DNA from: Flavobacteriaceae bacterium UBA6268
Lineage (GTDB): Bacteria; Bacteroidota; Bacteroidia; Flavobacteriales; Flavobacteriaceae
Assembly (NCBI GenBank): GCA_002440705.1
Contig: DJVA01000099.1
Coordinates: forward strand, 1 to 42,542
Direction of reading: 5' to 3'
Length of the DNA stretch: 42,542 nucleotides
Position 1 is the first letter of the stretch. Every line of letters starts with the position of its first letter. Both the position numbers and the translations under genes were made by a program. Below, piece after piece: positions 27,623 through 35,441 of this stretch. The notes under the pieces are model-generated. The model was given only the letters and a program-made list of their open reading frames with translations. It was not told the DNA's origin and ran no database searches.

Positions 27623-27659
27623 GAGCAAGTTTGGCTTGAAAATTGGTTTTGGCTTGCTC
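27623..27659. repeat. Small inverted repeat with embedded direct repeat
   Basis: GAGCAAG (27623-27629) and CTTGCTC (27653-27659) form a 7-bp inverted repeat with a 23-nt loop. TTTGGCTTG occurs twice inside it (27630-27638 and 27648-27656). On the transcribed strand it lies just after the 27676-28155 gene stop and 88 bases or more before the patatin start. There is no T-run, so a processing or attenuation hairpin is more plausible than a classical terminator. Confidence 0.35.
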
Positions 27660-27675
27660 ACAACAAGGTACGCCT

Positions 27676-28155
27676 TTATGCTTTCCATTTTTCCCTATAA
27701 ATAGCATCACGCCTCTTTATGTTTTCCTCGATTAATGGTTGAAGTTGCCCTAAAATTGAATCGAAATGAGCCCGATGCAACCGAATGGCTTCAGAAATGT
27801 GCTCTTGCAACCTGCTTTGGGTTTCAATGGCATATTCCTGTACACTATCGTCAATTCCAGGTTCATATTGGGCCATTCTCTGTTTCATGCTGTCTAAGAA
27901 CCTACCGTTGAAAAACCCAATGGCAGTATAGAAATCCGGAGTATTCCATGCACTCTTTTCGAATTCCTCCCAGCCCTCATCAATAAGAAATTCCAAAACA
28001 TGGGTAGCAAAATAGAGGTGCTTCATAAAATCGTTTTCAATTTGTAGACTTGCCTCTTGTTTGAATCCGTATTGCTTATACAGATACTTTTGGATAGCTT
28101 CCAAAATTTGCCTGTCGGTGTACTTACTCCAAAATTCAAGACGATCTTGTTCCAT
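27676..28155 (-). CDS. Hypothetical alpha-helical protein in eCIS operon, 159 aa
   Basis: A soluble, charged, helix-rich protein, unrecognised, with no signal peptide. It is rich in aromatic and acidic residues in the first half (YLYKQYGFKQEA, YFATHVLEFLIDEGWEEFE). It then has a long helix (QEYAIETQSRLQEHISEAIR) with possible coiled-coil character and a basic C-terminus (IKRRDAIYREKWKA). It starts 10 bp after the stop of the large nuclease-type DUF4157 gene, so it could be that protein's partner, chaperone or immunity factor. This is position-based inference only. Confidence 0.7.
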   Translation of the reverse strand: MEQDRLEFWSKYTDRQILEAIQKYLYKQYGFKQEASLQIENDFMKHLYFATHVLEFLIDEGWEEFEKSAWNTPDFYTAIGFFNGRFLDSMKQRMAQYEPGIDDSVQEYAIETQSRLQEHISEAIRLHRAHFDSILGQLQPLIEENIKRRDAIYREKWKA

Positions 28156-28165
28156 AACAATCGAT

Positions 28166-31100
28166 TTATAAAGTGTCTAAAAATGCTATAATATCACGAA
28201 TTACAAGTGGATTTGGTCTTGAACTTCCGTTCAAATAATTGTTCACCGTAGTTCGGCTTAAATTGAATTCATCTTGAATTCGTTGTTTCACTTCTGATGA
28301 AGACAGCCCGTTATCGGCATCCACTACTGCATCAAATTTCTGTTTCAATAAAGTATGAGTGTTTTCCCGAAGCAAGGTCTCATATTCGGAAATTTTTTGA
28401 CCAACTTCGCCACGCATTATATTCACGTCTTCATTTTCCGAAAATAGAAATACGTTTGCCTCGTGAACACCATTTCTATGGAAGGGACCTAGGCTGTCTC
28501 GAACATTCCTAAGGTATCCAAGCCGTGTCTCAAATTGATCCCTCGTTGAGGATGGTTTCTCTACCAACTCCCTTCCAATGTCATCCACCGAGGTAGCGCC
28601 TTTAATTGCGGCAAATTGCCTAGCTCCCCATTCGTCAAGCTTGGTGAATTTAACCAAATTAGGCCGTCCGCCATTGTTCATTATAAACGAAGGAACTTCG
28701 TCTGGAGATCTTGATCTTTGGGGTGAAACACTAAACGTAAACGTTTGTCCCGAGAAAATAGGAGTGGTATTAGTTCGATCATTGTGATAATCATTATATT
28801 CTTTCGCATTAATTGTTAAGGAGACTGGGAAATCCGACAAATAGGGAGCTTCATCGGTCGCCTCGCGGTATCCATCTACCGTAATTTCATAGGAATAGAT
28901 TCCATTGGAAGTTGGCCCAAGTTTGCTTACCATGGTTTCTTCAAAACTGCTATAGTAACTGGAATTGTCTGTTTTATGGGCAGGCACCAAATTCCATCCC
29001 TCGCCGGGGCCGTGCATATTCTTATTATGTAATAAATGGAACTTTACCCAATTCGTCACCCTTAATATACCTTTTGAATCATAGAAAAGGTCGAAGGAGC
29101 GTACATGGGGCCAACCCCTTGGTACAGCGTCATCGTCCGTTGGGTCGGAACCTCTGGTATTTCCTGGTAATCTGGTAAGTGGGTCTGCAATAACATGACT
29201 CGCTCTACCTTCACCATCCATATTGTGTTCTACATGGGTTTTTGGCAATTCGTCATCGTCTTTTTTACAGGCATCGGGATTAATCCTGTCTATCCTGGCT
29301 TTTTGGACAATGGAAGCACCTCCCACTTCTGGATCTGCCTCTCGTTGTGCGAATACCTCCTCCTTATTTTGAACCTTGGTTTCTTCATTTTCTTCCAGTG
29401 CCAACTGTGCTTTGGCTTCTCCTTTGGAATCATCCTCAAATTTGGCAGCTATTGGAACCTCCATAGGTGGTGTATTTGCGGGGACAGGCACTTCTGGAGT
29501 TGCCGGAAACAAAGGAGTTACATTTGGAGGCATCGGTTGCGGCCCTTGTGGACCCTGCGGAACTGGCTGTACAGGGCCTGGGGGAGCAGGTGTTTGTGGT
29601 CCCTGCGGTATGGGCTGTGGGGCAGGTTGAGCGGGTTGTGGAACGGGGCTGGGTTGTCCAGGTTGTGGGGTAGGTTGTGGAACAGGTCTGGGTTGCCCAG
29701 GTTGTGGAATAGGCTGCCCTGGTGCTGGAACTGGTTCTGGAAGCACGGGCTCCGGTACCGGCGCAGTTTTAGGCGCCCCTTTCAGGAATTCAGCAATCAT
29801 GGAGATTAATTTTGCCAGAAGCATCATTAATGCGGCTACCACAAATGTTACTGCTGCAGTAATGACACTTGAGACCGTCTGCATGATGTCCACTTGTCTT
29901 TTTTCACAAACTTGGTTGGCCGTAAATAAGCGCCATAAAATTATTTCAGCAGCGGTGGTTTCAGCGCTGATGATGGATCCTGCTAAAATCAGCCCTATAG
30001 GTTCGGTCAGGGCAAGACCGGCTAATGCACCGGCTCCAATTCCAGGAGGAATGGCGATTCCAAAAAATGCAGCCCCACCAAATCCGCCAATTACAGCTCC
30101 GACTAACACCAAAATAATGGTTATCCATCCCATTAATAAGCCAACAACATTATTCAGGGTTCTCCATAAAGCCAGTGGGAAATCGAGTAGAATCATGAAA
30201 TTGGACCAGATATCGTGCAAACATCCAATGGGGTGCTCCAAGAAGTTACGTGGCTCATAGAGGCTTTGGTACATCAAGGTCCAGTCGTCATTCCAAAGGT
30301 TAACAAATTGTTGTCCAATGGCACTCCATGGCCAAATCAGGTCTTTGAGGGACGTCCAAAGCATCTCTAGGATTTTTGAAAAGGTCAACCCTTTCCAGGC
30401 TTCACCCAGGTAGTATAATATCCCTTTCAGCACTTCCCATAACGATGCTGTTGACCTTTCCTCGCCGTCGATCATTACTCTTTGAACAGTACCATTGTCT
30501 TGGGATTGAGCACTTTCACCTGTATAATTCTCTTTGGCCCACTGGTCTCCTAACTGCTGCGACTTTGCGGGCCCTTCTGAACTGATCTTTGCCGCAATAG
30601 ACTGTAAAATAGGAGCCACGGTTCCAGCTGGATCCATCATGGTGTCCATAACGAAATTGTATAGCTCCTTGAGTTTTACCACCATAGAAATCACTTGCTC
30701 GATGCCAAACGCAAGCACATTTTCAATAAATTCTTGAACGGCGGCTATGATGTCGCGGACAAAACTGGTAAGCCGCTGCCATAAATCGGTCCAGAAAGAT
30801 GAAATTCTGGTCCAGAGCGATCTAAGTCCGTTGAAGGCAGACCGTATGCCGTTTTTAATAAATCCTGGCAGTAAATCGAATAAGCTATTGTTGAAAAGCC
30901 CATCAATGGTATCAAAAATGCCATCTATAGTACCAGTTACCGTTCCCCAGAGCAATTCCCCAGCGTTCAGTACACTGTTTATTACTGAATTTATACCGGC
31001 CATCAGCGCATTTCCCCCTCCCTTAACTAAGTTCCATGCACTTTGGAGGATATCGGCATTCATATCGGAGAGGGCAGCGACAATAATAGACATGGGAGAG

Positions 31101-32251
31101 GTGATGATACTAGCAAGGCTCCCAAAGCCATTTTTAATATCGTCAAATGCAGAAGTGCCAAAGGATTCTATTGCCTCCCATTTTTCGTTTAGGAAATCGG
31201 TTCCAGAATCAATAGCACTATTAAGTTGTTCAATAATCCAATCGGCCGCAGCACTTACTTGATCGCCCACCCAATTTACGCCTGCAGAAACCTGATCGCC
31301 TACCCAAGCTGCACCATCGGCCACTTGTCCGCCTACCCAGGCAGCACCCTCGGCGACACTACTGGCAGCGCTAGTTGCCGTATCTGCTACCCAACTAACA
31401 GCACTATCGGCCCAGGCTGGCCATCGTTGTATTTTGTTTTGTGCCATTGAGGCACTTCCGCCTTGCTGAATGGTATGTGTTAGTTCATGCGCCAACAAAT
31501 GTTGGCCAGAGGTACTTGATGGGTTGTATTTTCCCTCATTGAAATAAATGTCGTTTCCATGCGTAAATGCCTGAGCTCCCAAATCTTTGCTCAGTTGTAC
31601 TGCATTGCTATCGGTATGGATGCGAACCTGACTGAAGTCGGCTCCAAAGCCCGATTGCATTTGGGACATGGTATGGGCAGCCATTGTGCTGCCGCCACCT
31701 TTAGACGATTGTAACCTGCTTTCAATAGATCCAGAGGCTTGTTTTTCTGAAGAAGCTTTTCTTTGAACCGACTCCTCTTTTTCACAGGCCTCACATTTAT
31801 TTTGAAGGGTATAAGCTTCTGAAAGCTTGGTTTGCACCTCTTCAAAGGGAAGCCTTTGAATTTCTTGGGTTTCTTCAGCTTCACAAGCTTCACATTTTTC
31901 CTGTACCGCATTATCATCGGAGGCCAATTGAACGAGTGGCGTTATAGAAGCTGCAAGAGGCTTTTCTTGCACCTCTTCGGTTTCTTCCTGTTTTTGGACT
32001 TCCTCTAATGGTAGCCTTTGGACGGAAGGTTGGGATTTTGGGAAAAATGAATTGTTTGCAAAGAAGGAAGGCTGTTGCTCCGATTTTTGGACCACCTTGT
32101 CTGCTACGTGGTCCGCCTCTTTTTCAAAATGATCGTCCTTTTTTCCAACGGACAATTTTGCCTGAACACCAAAAAAAGGAGTGGCTTCCAAAGGGCCCGA
32201 AGGCTGTCTGGAAGCTCCCTTAGGATTGGTATTTTGGGCAAATGCCTTCAT
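28166..32251 (-). CDS. Large DUF4157 (eCIS-core) effector candidate with nuclease-like C-terminus and HTH
   Basis: 1361 aa. The leader at residues 25-55 is TPFFGVQAKLSVGKK then EKEADHVADKVV. A spacer follows with two QRLPxEEVQ and two KCEACE motifs. The DUF4157 core spans about 205-265, with HELTH at His255. Four 11-residue Trp repeats lie at 303-346, followed by a long amphipathic helical region to about 690. Three hydrophobic hairpin-like segments span about 700-820, and a Pro/Gln-rich linker about 825-915. The C-terminal segment has RASHVIADPL (His1019) and GEGWNLVPAHKTDN (Asn1087), resembling non-specific DNA/RNA endonucleases. The final 45 residues look like an Xre-type helix-turn-helix (VKQRIQDEFNLSRTTVNNYL). 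Its TAATG junction couples it to the preceding 108-aa gene. Delivery as injected cargo is inferred from the shared leader and locus. Confidence 0.85.
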   Translation of the reverse strand: MKAFAQNTNPKGASRQPSGPLEATPFFGVQAKLSVGKKDDHFEKEADHVADKVVQKSEQQPSFFANNSFFPKSQPSVQRLPLEEVQKQEETEEVQEKPLAASITPLVQLASDDNAVQEKCEACEAEETQEIQRLPFEEVQTKLSEAYTLQNKCEACEKEESVQRKASSEKQASGSIESRLQSSKGGGSTMAAHTMSQMQSGFGADFSQVRIHTDSNAVQLSKDLGAQAFTHGNDIYFNEGKYNPSSTSGQHLLAHELTHTIQQGGSASMAQNKIQRWPAWADSAVSWVADTATSAASSVAEGAAWVGGQVADGAAWVGDQVSAGVNWVGDQVSAAADWIIEQLNSAIDSGTDFLNEKWEAIESFGTSAFDDIKNGFGSLASIITSPMSIIVAALSDMNADILQSAWNLVKGGGNALMAGINSVINSVLNAGELLWGTVTGTIDGIFDTIDGLFNNSLFDLLPGFIKNGIRSAFNGLRSLWTRISSFWTDLWQRLTSFVRDIIAAVQEFIENVLAFGIEQVISMVVKLKELYNFVMDTMMDPAGTVAPILQSIAAKISSEGPAKSQQLGDQWAKENYTGESAQSQDNGTVQRVMIDGEERSTASLWEVLKGILYYLGEAWKGLTFSKILEMLWTSLKDLIWPWSAIGQQFVNLWNDDWTLMYQSLYEPRNFLEHPIGCLHDIWSNFMILLDFPLALWRTLNNVVGLLMGWITIILVLVGAVIGGFGGAAFFGIAIPPGIGAGALAGLALTEPIGLILAGSIISAETTAAEIILWRLFTANQVCEKRQVDIMQTVSSVITAAVTFVVAALMMLLAKLISMIAEFLKGAPKTAPVPEPVLPEPVPAPGQPIPQPGQPRPVPQPTPQPGQPSPVPQPAQPAPQPIPQGPQTPAPPGPVQPVPQGPQGPQPMPPNVTPLFPATPEVPVPANTPPMEVPIAAKFEDDSKGEAKAQLALEENEETKVQNKEEVFAQREADPEVGGASIVQKARIDRINPDACKKDDDELPKTHVEHNMDGEGRASHVIADPLTRLPGNTRGSDPTDDDAVPRGWPHVRSFDLFYDSKGILRVTNWVKFHLLHNKNMHGPGEGWNLVPAHKTDNSSYYSSFEETMVSKLGPTSNGIYSYEITVDGYREATDEAPYLSDFPVSLTINAKEYNDYHNDRTNTTPIFSGQTFTFSVSPQRSRSPDEVPSFIMNNGGRPNLVKFTKLDEWGARQFAAIKGATSVDDIGRELVEKPSSTRDQFETRLGYLRNVRDSLGPFHRNGVHEANVFLFSENEDVNIMRGEVGQKISEYETLLRENTHTLLKQKFDAVVDADNGLSSSEVKQRIQDEFNLSRTTVNNYLNGSSRPNPLVIRDIIAFLDTL
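31214..31345 (-). repeat. Tandem 33-bp / 11-residue repeat in the large effector gene
   Basis: Four in-frame units of AAWVGxQVxxx type, with Trp at residues 305, 316, 327 and 338, exactly 11 residues apart. The first three are nearly identical (AAWVGGQVADG, AAWVGDQVSAG, VNWVGDQVSAA) and the fourth has decayed (ADWIIEQLNSA). An 11-residue period suits a hendecad, right-handed coiled-coil or amphipathic helix that could pack in the particle tube or insert in membranes. Confidence 0.85.
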
Positions 32252-32577
32252 TAGTTCCCTATAAATGCCAATGTTTTATCAATAACGGTATTAATGACGG
32301 CGTTCTTGAAATGCCCTAATTTGATGTTAGAAACACCTGCTTTATGAAGGGTATGCATGATGACCAAGTCCTTTTGGCTCAGTAAGAGCAATTTGTACTC
32401 ATCTTTGGTAATGACCCCGGTCGCCAACAATTCAGACCAACGCTTCAGTTTGTCTTTGGCTTCATCAAAAAACAGGGAAACATCTTGCGTAATGTTTTGC
32501 CCTTCTTTATCAAATTTATCTTTTACCAAGGCAAGTACTTCGTCTTTAAGTTCCTTGAATAATTTTTCGAAATCCAT
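32251..32577 (-). CDS. Small helical hypothetical protein, 108 aa
   Basis: An unrecognised cytoplasmic protein dominated by charged helices (FEKLFKELKDEVLALVKDKF, DEAKDKLKRWSELL, DEYKLLLLSQKDLVIMHTL) with a hydrophobic C-terminal helix (NAVINTVIDKTLAFIG). The stop shares one base with the start of the large DUF4157 gene (TAATG), the tightest coupling in this operon. It therefore might be a dedicated chaperone or neutralising partner of that product. The sequence itself gives no function. Confidence 0.72.
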   Translation of the reverse strand: MDFEKLFKELKDEVLALVKDKFDKEGQNITQDVSLFFDEAKDKLKRWSELLATGVITKDEYKLLLLSQKDLVIMHTLHKAGVSNIKLGHFKNAVINTVIDKTLAFIGN

Positions 32578-32588
32578 GGTTGTTGTTT

Positions 32589-33038
32589 TTAATTGAATAC
32601 TCCGTTAAGAATCTGCTTCAGTGCACTTTCAGATTTTTCGTCTTTTTGCGATTCGAAATCAATCATCAGGTCAAAGAGCTTTAGGGTTTCGGGGGAAAAC
32701 TCTTCAATAAAGACCGGACTTAAGGTTCCTTGGTCTTTCCAAGTTTTCAGGAATCCTTGTAGGGAGGAGTTTTCCGAATTCAATAAGGCCCACATTTGCT
32801 GCATGATTAGGTTCTTCTTTTTTGTTTTCTCGTAGAGTAGCATTTTTTGAAGTTGAAGTTGCAAATCGTTTACGGCTGCTTCATGATCGGCATATGGGCT
32901 GGTTGCTTTGTTGATAAGGCTTTCCACCATTACTTTGGTAAAAACGGTTTCGGAAAGGGTGTAATGATCGTAATACGATGCGCATGAAGCCAATAGCAGG
33001 CTTAAAAGCAATGCGTAGGTTTTGAGTGTTGTTTTCAT
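32589..33038 (-). CDS. Small lipoprotein in eCIS effector zone, 149 aa
   Basis: The N-terminus is a clear lipoprotein signal (basic MKTTLK, hydrophobic stretch, lipobox LASC with Cys19). The mature part is helical and charged with no recognised domain. An envelope lipoprotein encoded between two effector-type genes could protect the producer from an envelope-active effector or anchor the particle. Either is inference. It begins 16 bp after the stop of the papain-like DUF4157 gene and is followed 11 bp later by the 108-aa gene. Confidence 0.75.
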   Translation of the reverse strand: MKTTLKTYALLLSLLLASCASYYDHYTLSETVFTKVMVESLINKATSPYADHEAAVNDLQLQLQKMLLYEKTKKKNLIMQQMWALLNSENSSLQGFLKTWKDQGTLSPVFIEEFSPETLKLFDLMIDFESQKDEKSESALKQILNGVFN

Positions 33039-33054
33039 ATCGTTTTATTAAATC

Positions 33055-35211
33055 TTATTGTGTAATCATGCTTAATACTTGGTACCTTTTGTTTCCGTTG
33101 GAAAAATGACTTCCATCTTCCCTTACTTCTACGTGCAACTCGTTTTCAGCAGTGGTAAGGCGGCCGCTTTGAAAGAAAAGATGGCCGAACCCTTGTTTTC
33201 CCGAAACACTGCTTACCGAGGAATCCGGATCCCAAAACACAAACTTATCTCCATCGTAGCCTATCACCACTAGCGAATGTTCTGCTTGCCCTGAAACTGT
33301 TTTTTCTTCGGGATTGGGTGTGGCCAATTTGGATTTTACTAGGTCATCGTGCAATCCAAAGCCAAAATTGGTTCCGCTAACCACCCTTGCATGGATGAGG
33401 AAGCCGTCGTCTAAGGCCTTTTTCATTTTGGAAACGACACCGCTTAACTTGGAATCATAGGTCACCACATCGCCTTTGGTTCGGCTCCCGTTCCATTTCA
33501 AATGCCTAATGGCGGTTGACGATAAACCAGAGACGAAACTGTTGGCTGTATTTCGTTTTTTGTCTGGGTCTGCTTTGGAAAAACCATCTCGACTATTAAA
33601 CCGCCTGATCATGAGGTCGGCAACAGACCAGCATGCTGTGGCTTCTTCCTTTCTAATTTTGGCGTAGTCGTGTACGTTGATGAGTTGGTCCACATCTGGG
33701 GGTACTTTGTTTATTTTGTTGAATTTGCCCCACAATCCGATAGCCGTTGCTCCCGACTTGGAGGGAATTAACAACTTTTTGAGGTTTTCGGCTGAAGTAC
33801 CATTCCTGTTTGCCAGTGCCGCTTGGATTTCGGCAATGAGCTTGGCCATTTTGGCAGCATCGCCTGCCTGGGCGGCATCCATCAAAGCCGAAAATTTGCT
33901 GGCTAATGGATCGATAAATGTAATACTCGCACTCACAATTTTGTTGATGCGGCTCTTGATGAGACTGGACCAATAAAATTGTCCTTTGGACGTCACTACT
34001 GGGTCGGTGGCTTCATCTGAATTGACTTTTTTGGAATAAGTCGCTATCGATTCATCAATGGATAGGTGTTTGGCCTGAATATGGGGCGGATTGCTCTTAG
34101 CTTGAATTTTTTTGGATTGCGCCAAGTCGGCTTCCTCCACGGGACATTCGGTAATTTCTGGAATGATTTCCGGCGGAGGGACATCCTTATTTTTTGGGGG
34201 TTGCTGATTGAACCCGCTGTGCAGGGTATCTAGCCTATCGATGGTATGTGTGCCCACGATTCCGTCGACACTTAAAGCTTGTGACGCCTGAAATTTATGG
34301 ATCGCCTGTAGGGTTTCATTCATAAAAATGCCATCAGCGCCAAAATTTGGTAATGGAAAACCAAGATCCATCAACGCTTTTTGAATCAATCGTACGGGCA
34401 AACCTTGATTTCCGTAGCGAACATAGTCTGCGGTTATTGCATCCAGGCAATTTTCGAGTCGGGGATTTCCCTTCAGTAAATCGGACTGCAGATTACGGTC
34501 GGCAACTTGTTCCTTTTTTTGAATGCCCTTGGACTGTTGCAAGGTGTGCGTGAGCTCATGGGCCAAAAGATGTTTGCCCTCACTGGAATTTGGATTGTAC
34601 TTCCCTTCATTGAAATAAATATCATTCCCCGTCGTAAATGCCTGAGCACCTAATTGTTCATTCATTTTCTGGGCTTCTGAATCGGTGTGGATATTCACAG
34701 CACCAAAGTCGGCTCCAAACCCCTGTTCCATGAATTGCCGCGTCGCTTTATCCATCTTAAGCCCTTTTCCCTTTTTCTTTTTGATTCCCATCTCAACCGA
34801 TGCGGTTGCAGCTCCGTTTTTCAATTTGGTTTGCATGGTTTCCTCTTCTTCCTCCCCCTTGGCCTGCATGGCTTCTTCCTCCTCTTCTTTCTGAACGGGC
34901 TGTTCTTCTTCCGGTGCGGACTTTTGTTGTGCGACCTCCTCTTCCTTGTCGCCAGATTTTGTTTGAAGTTTGGAAATAGTTTCCGAAACCGGTTTTTGTT
35001 GAATGGATTCTTCCTCTTCTGAAGGCTTTTTCTGGACACTTCCGCCGGGATCACCCTTCACCACTTGATCCGCAACATGATCGGCCTCTTTTTCGTAAGC
35101 ATCTCCTGCTTTGCCCACCGATAATTTTGTTTGCACAGCCGAAAAGAAAGTCCCCTTGGAGGTTTCCGAATGTCTCGAAGCGTCTTTTTTCTTCTTTTTA
35201 ATACGTCTCAT
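33055..35211 (-). CDS. DUF4157 effector candidate with peptidoglycan-binding and papain-like protease domains
   Basis: 718 aa. A basic start MRRIKKKKK is followed by the leader TFFSAVQTKLSVGKAGD, then EKEADHVADQVV. An acidic/Gln-rich spacer with repeated QxKxxEEEE blocks spans 55-150. The DUF4157 core contains DIYFNEGKYNP and HELTH (His218). A PG_binding_1 domain lies near 240-320 (LIQKALMDLGFPLP, IHKFQASQALSVDGIVG). The C-terminal 200 residues look like a papain/C39-type cysteine peptidase: Cys527 in EATACWSVADLM, His645 in AEHSLVVIGYDG and Asp661 in FVFWDPDS. The order Cys-His-Asp is correct for the clan. Cargo status is inferred from the shared leader. The start region lies in one copy of a 44-bp repeat. 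Confidence 0.87.
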   Translation of the reverse strand: MRRIKKKKKDASRHSETSKGTFFSAVQTKLSVGKAGDAYEKEADHVADQVVKGDPGGSVQKKPSEEEESIQQKPVSETISKLQTKSGDKEEEVAQQKSAPEEEQPVQKEEEEEAMQAKGEEEEETMQTKLKNGAATASVEMGIKKKKGKGLKMDKATRQFMEQGFGADFGAVNIHTDSEAQKMNEQLGAQAFTTGNDIYFNEGKYNPNSSEGKHLLAHELTHTLQQSKGIQKKEQVADRNLQSDLLKGNPRLENCLDAITADYVRYGNQGLPVRLIQKALMDLGFPLPNFGADGIFMNETLQAIHKFQASQALSVDGIVGTHTIDRLDTLHSGFNQQPPKNKDVPPPEIIPEITECPVEEADLAQSKKIQAKSNPPHIQAKHLSIDESIATYSKKVNSDEATDPVVTSKGQFYWSSLIKSRINKIVSASITFIDPLASKFSALMDAAQAGDAAKMAKLIAEIQAALANRNGTSAENLKKLLIPSKSGATAIGLWGKFNKINKVPPDVDQLINVHDYAKIRKEEATACWSVADLMIRRFNSRDGFSKADPDKKRNTANSFVSGLSSTAIRHLKWNGSRTKGDVVTYDSKLSGVVSKMKKALDDGFLIHARVVSGTNFGFGLHDDLVKSKLATPNPEEKTVSGQAEHSLVVIGYDGDKFVFWDPDSSVSSVSGKQGFGHLFFQSGRLTTAENELHVEVREDGSHFSNGNKRYQVLSMITQ

Positions 35212-35255
35212 AGCTTCAATATTACCAGTTTACAAAAAGCATGGATTCTTTCCAA
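35212..35255. repeat. Direct repeat copy A (duplicated tape-measure 3' end)
   Basis: A 44-bp segment just upstream of the papain-like effector gene. It matches 37260-37303 at 39 of 44 positions without gaps. In copy B it is the last codons of the tape-measure gene plus the short spacer. Here it is not part of a tape-measure gene. The two copies flank about 2 kb holding the OmpA-type effector gene. Confidence 0.92.
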
Positions 35256-35358
35256 CGGACAATTTAGCCTGAACACCAAAAAATGAACTACCCTCATTAC
35301 GCTGTTGTGAAGCATTAGGGGTTCCATTTGTGGAATTATTTTTGGCAAATGCGGCCAT
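35230..35358 (-). pseudogene. Orphan DUF4157 leader (42 aa), remnant of a lost effector gene
   Basis: ATG at 35358 opens a 42-codon frame whose product starts MAAFAKNNS, contains EGSSFFGVQAKLSVGK and then stops after NPCFL. The leader matches the start of the 1361-aa effector (MKAFAQN, TPFFGVQAKLSVGKK). At DNA level 35252-35283 and 32145-32176 agree at 31 of 32 positions. Right after LSVGK the sequence switches, at CTTTCCAA on the + strand, to the duplicated tape-measure end, so the last codons derive from that junction. The body of the gene is gone. Whether the 42-aa peptide is still made is unknown. Confidence 0.8.
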
Positions 35359-35441
35359 GGCTAAGTTATTTGTCTTCTCGAGTACCACTACAATTGTTTT
35401 AGTTAAGGTCTTCTTCTAGTTCTTTGCTTGGCTTCCATTTA

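Noticed and set aside
27623..27659. Possible attachment site or insertion-sequence end around the inverted repeat
   Set aside because: No integrase, transposase or target duplication is present in the surrounding sequence, and the repeat is only 7 bp.
29195..29809. Long + strand frames rich in Gly, Cys and Trp opposite the large effector gene
   Set aside because: They mirror the Pro/Gln-rich linker on the - strand. Repetitive CCn/GGn codons keep opposite frames open, and there is no leader, motif or operon context.
31475..31489. HELTH of the DUF4157 core as proof of protease activity
   Set aside because: The motif is shared by all three paralogues and may be zinc-binding, but the core seems to be a conserved eCIS-linked module whose proteolytic activity is not shown. 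I do not assign catalysis on it alone.
34820..35054. Lys/Arg-rich alternative frames in the Glu-rich spacer of the papain-like effector gene (also at 36887-37096)
   Set aside because: Shadows of GAA/GAG repeat codons in the real frame. The real frame carries the leader and DUF4157 core.
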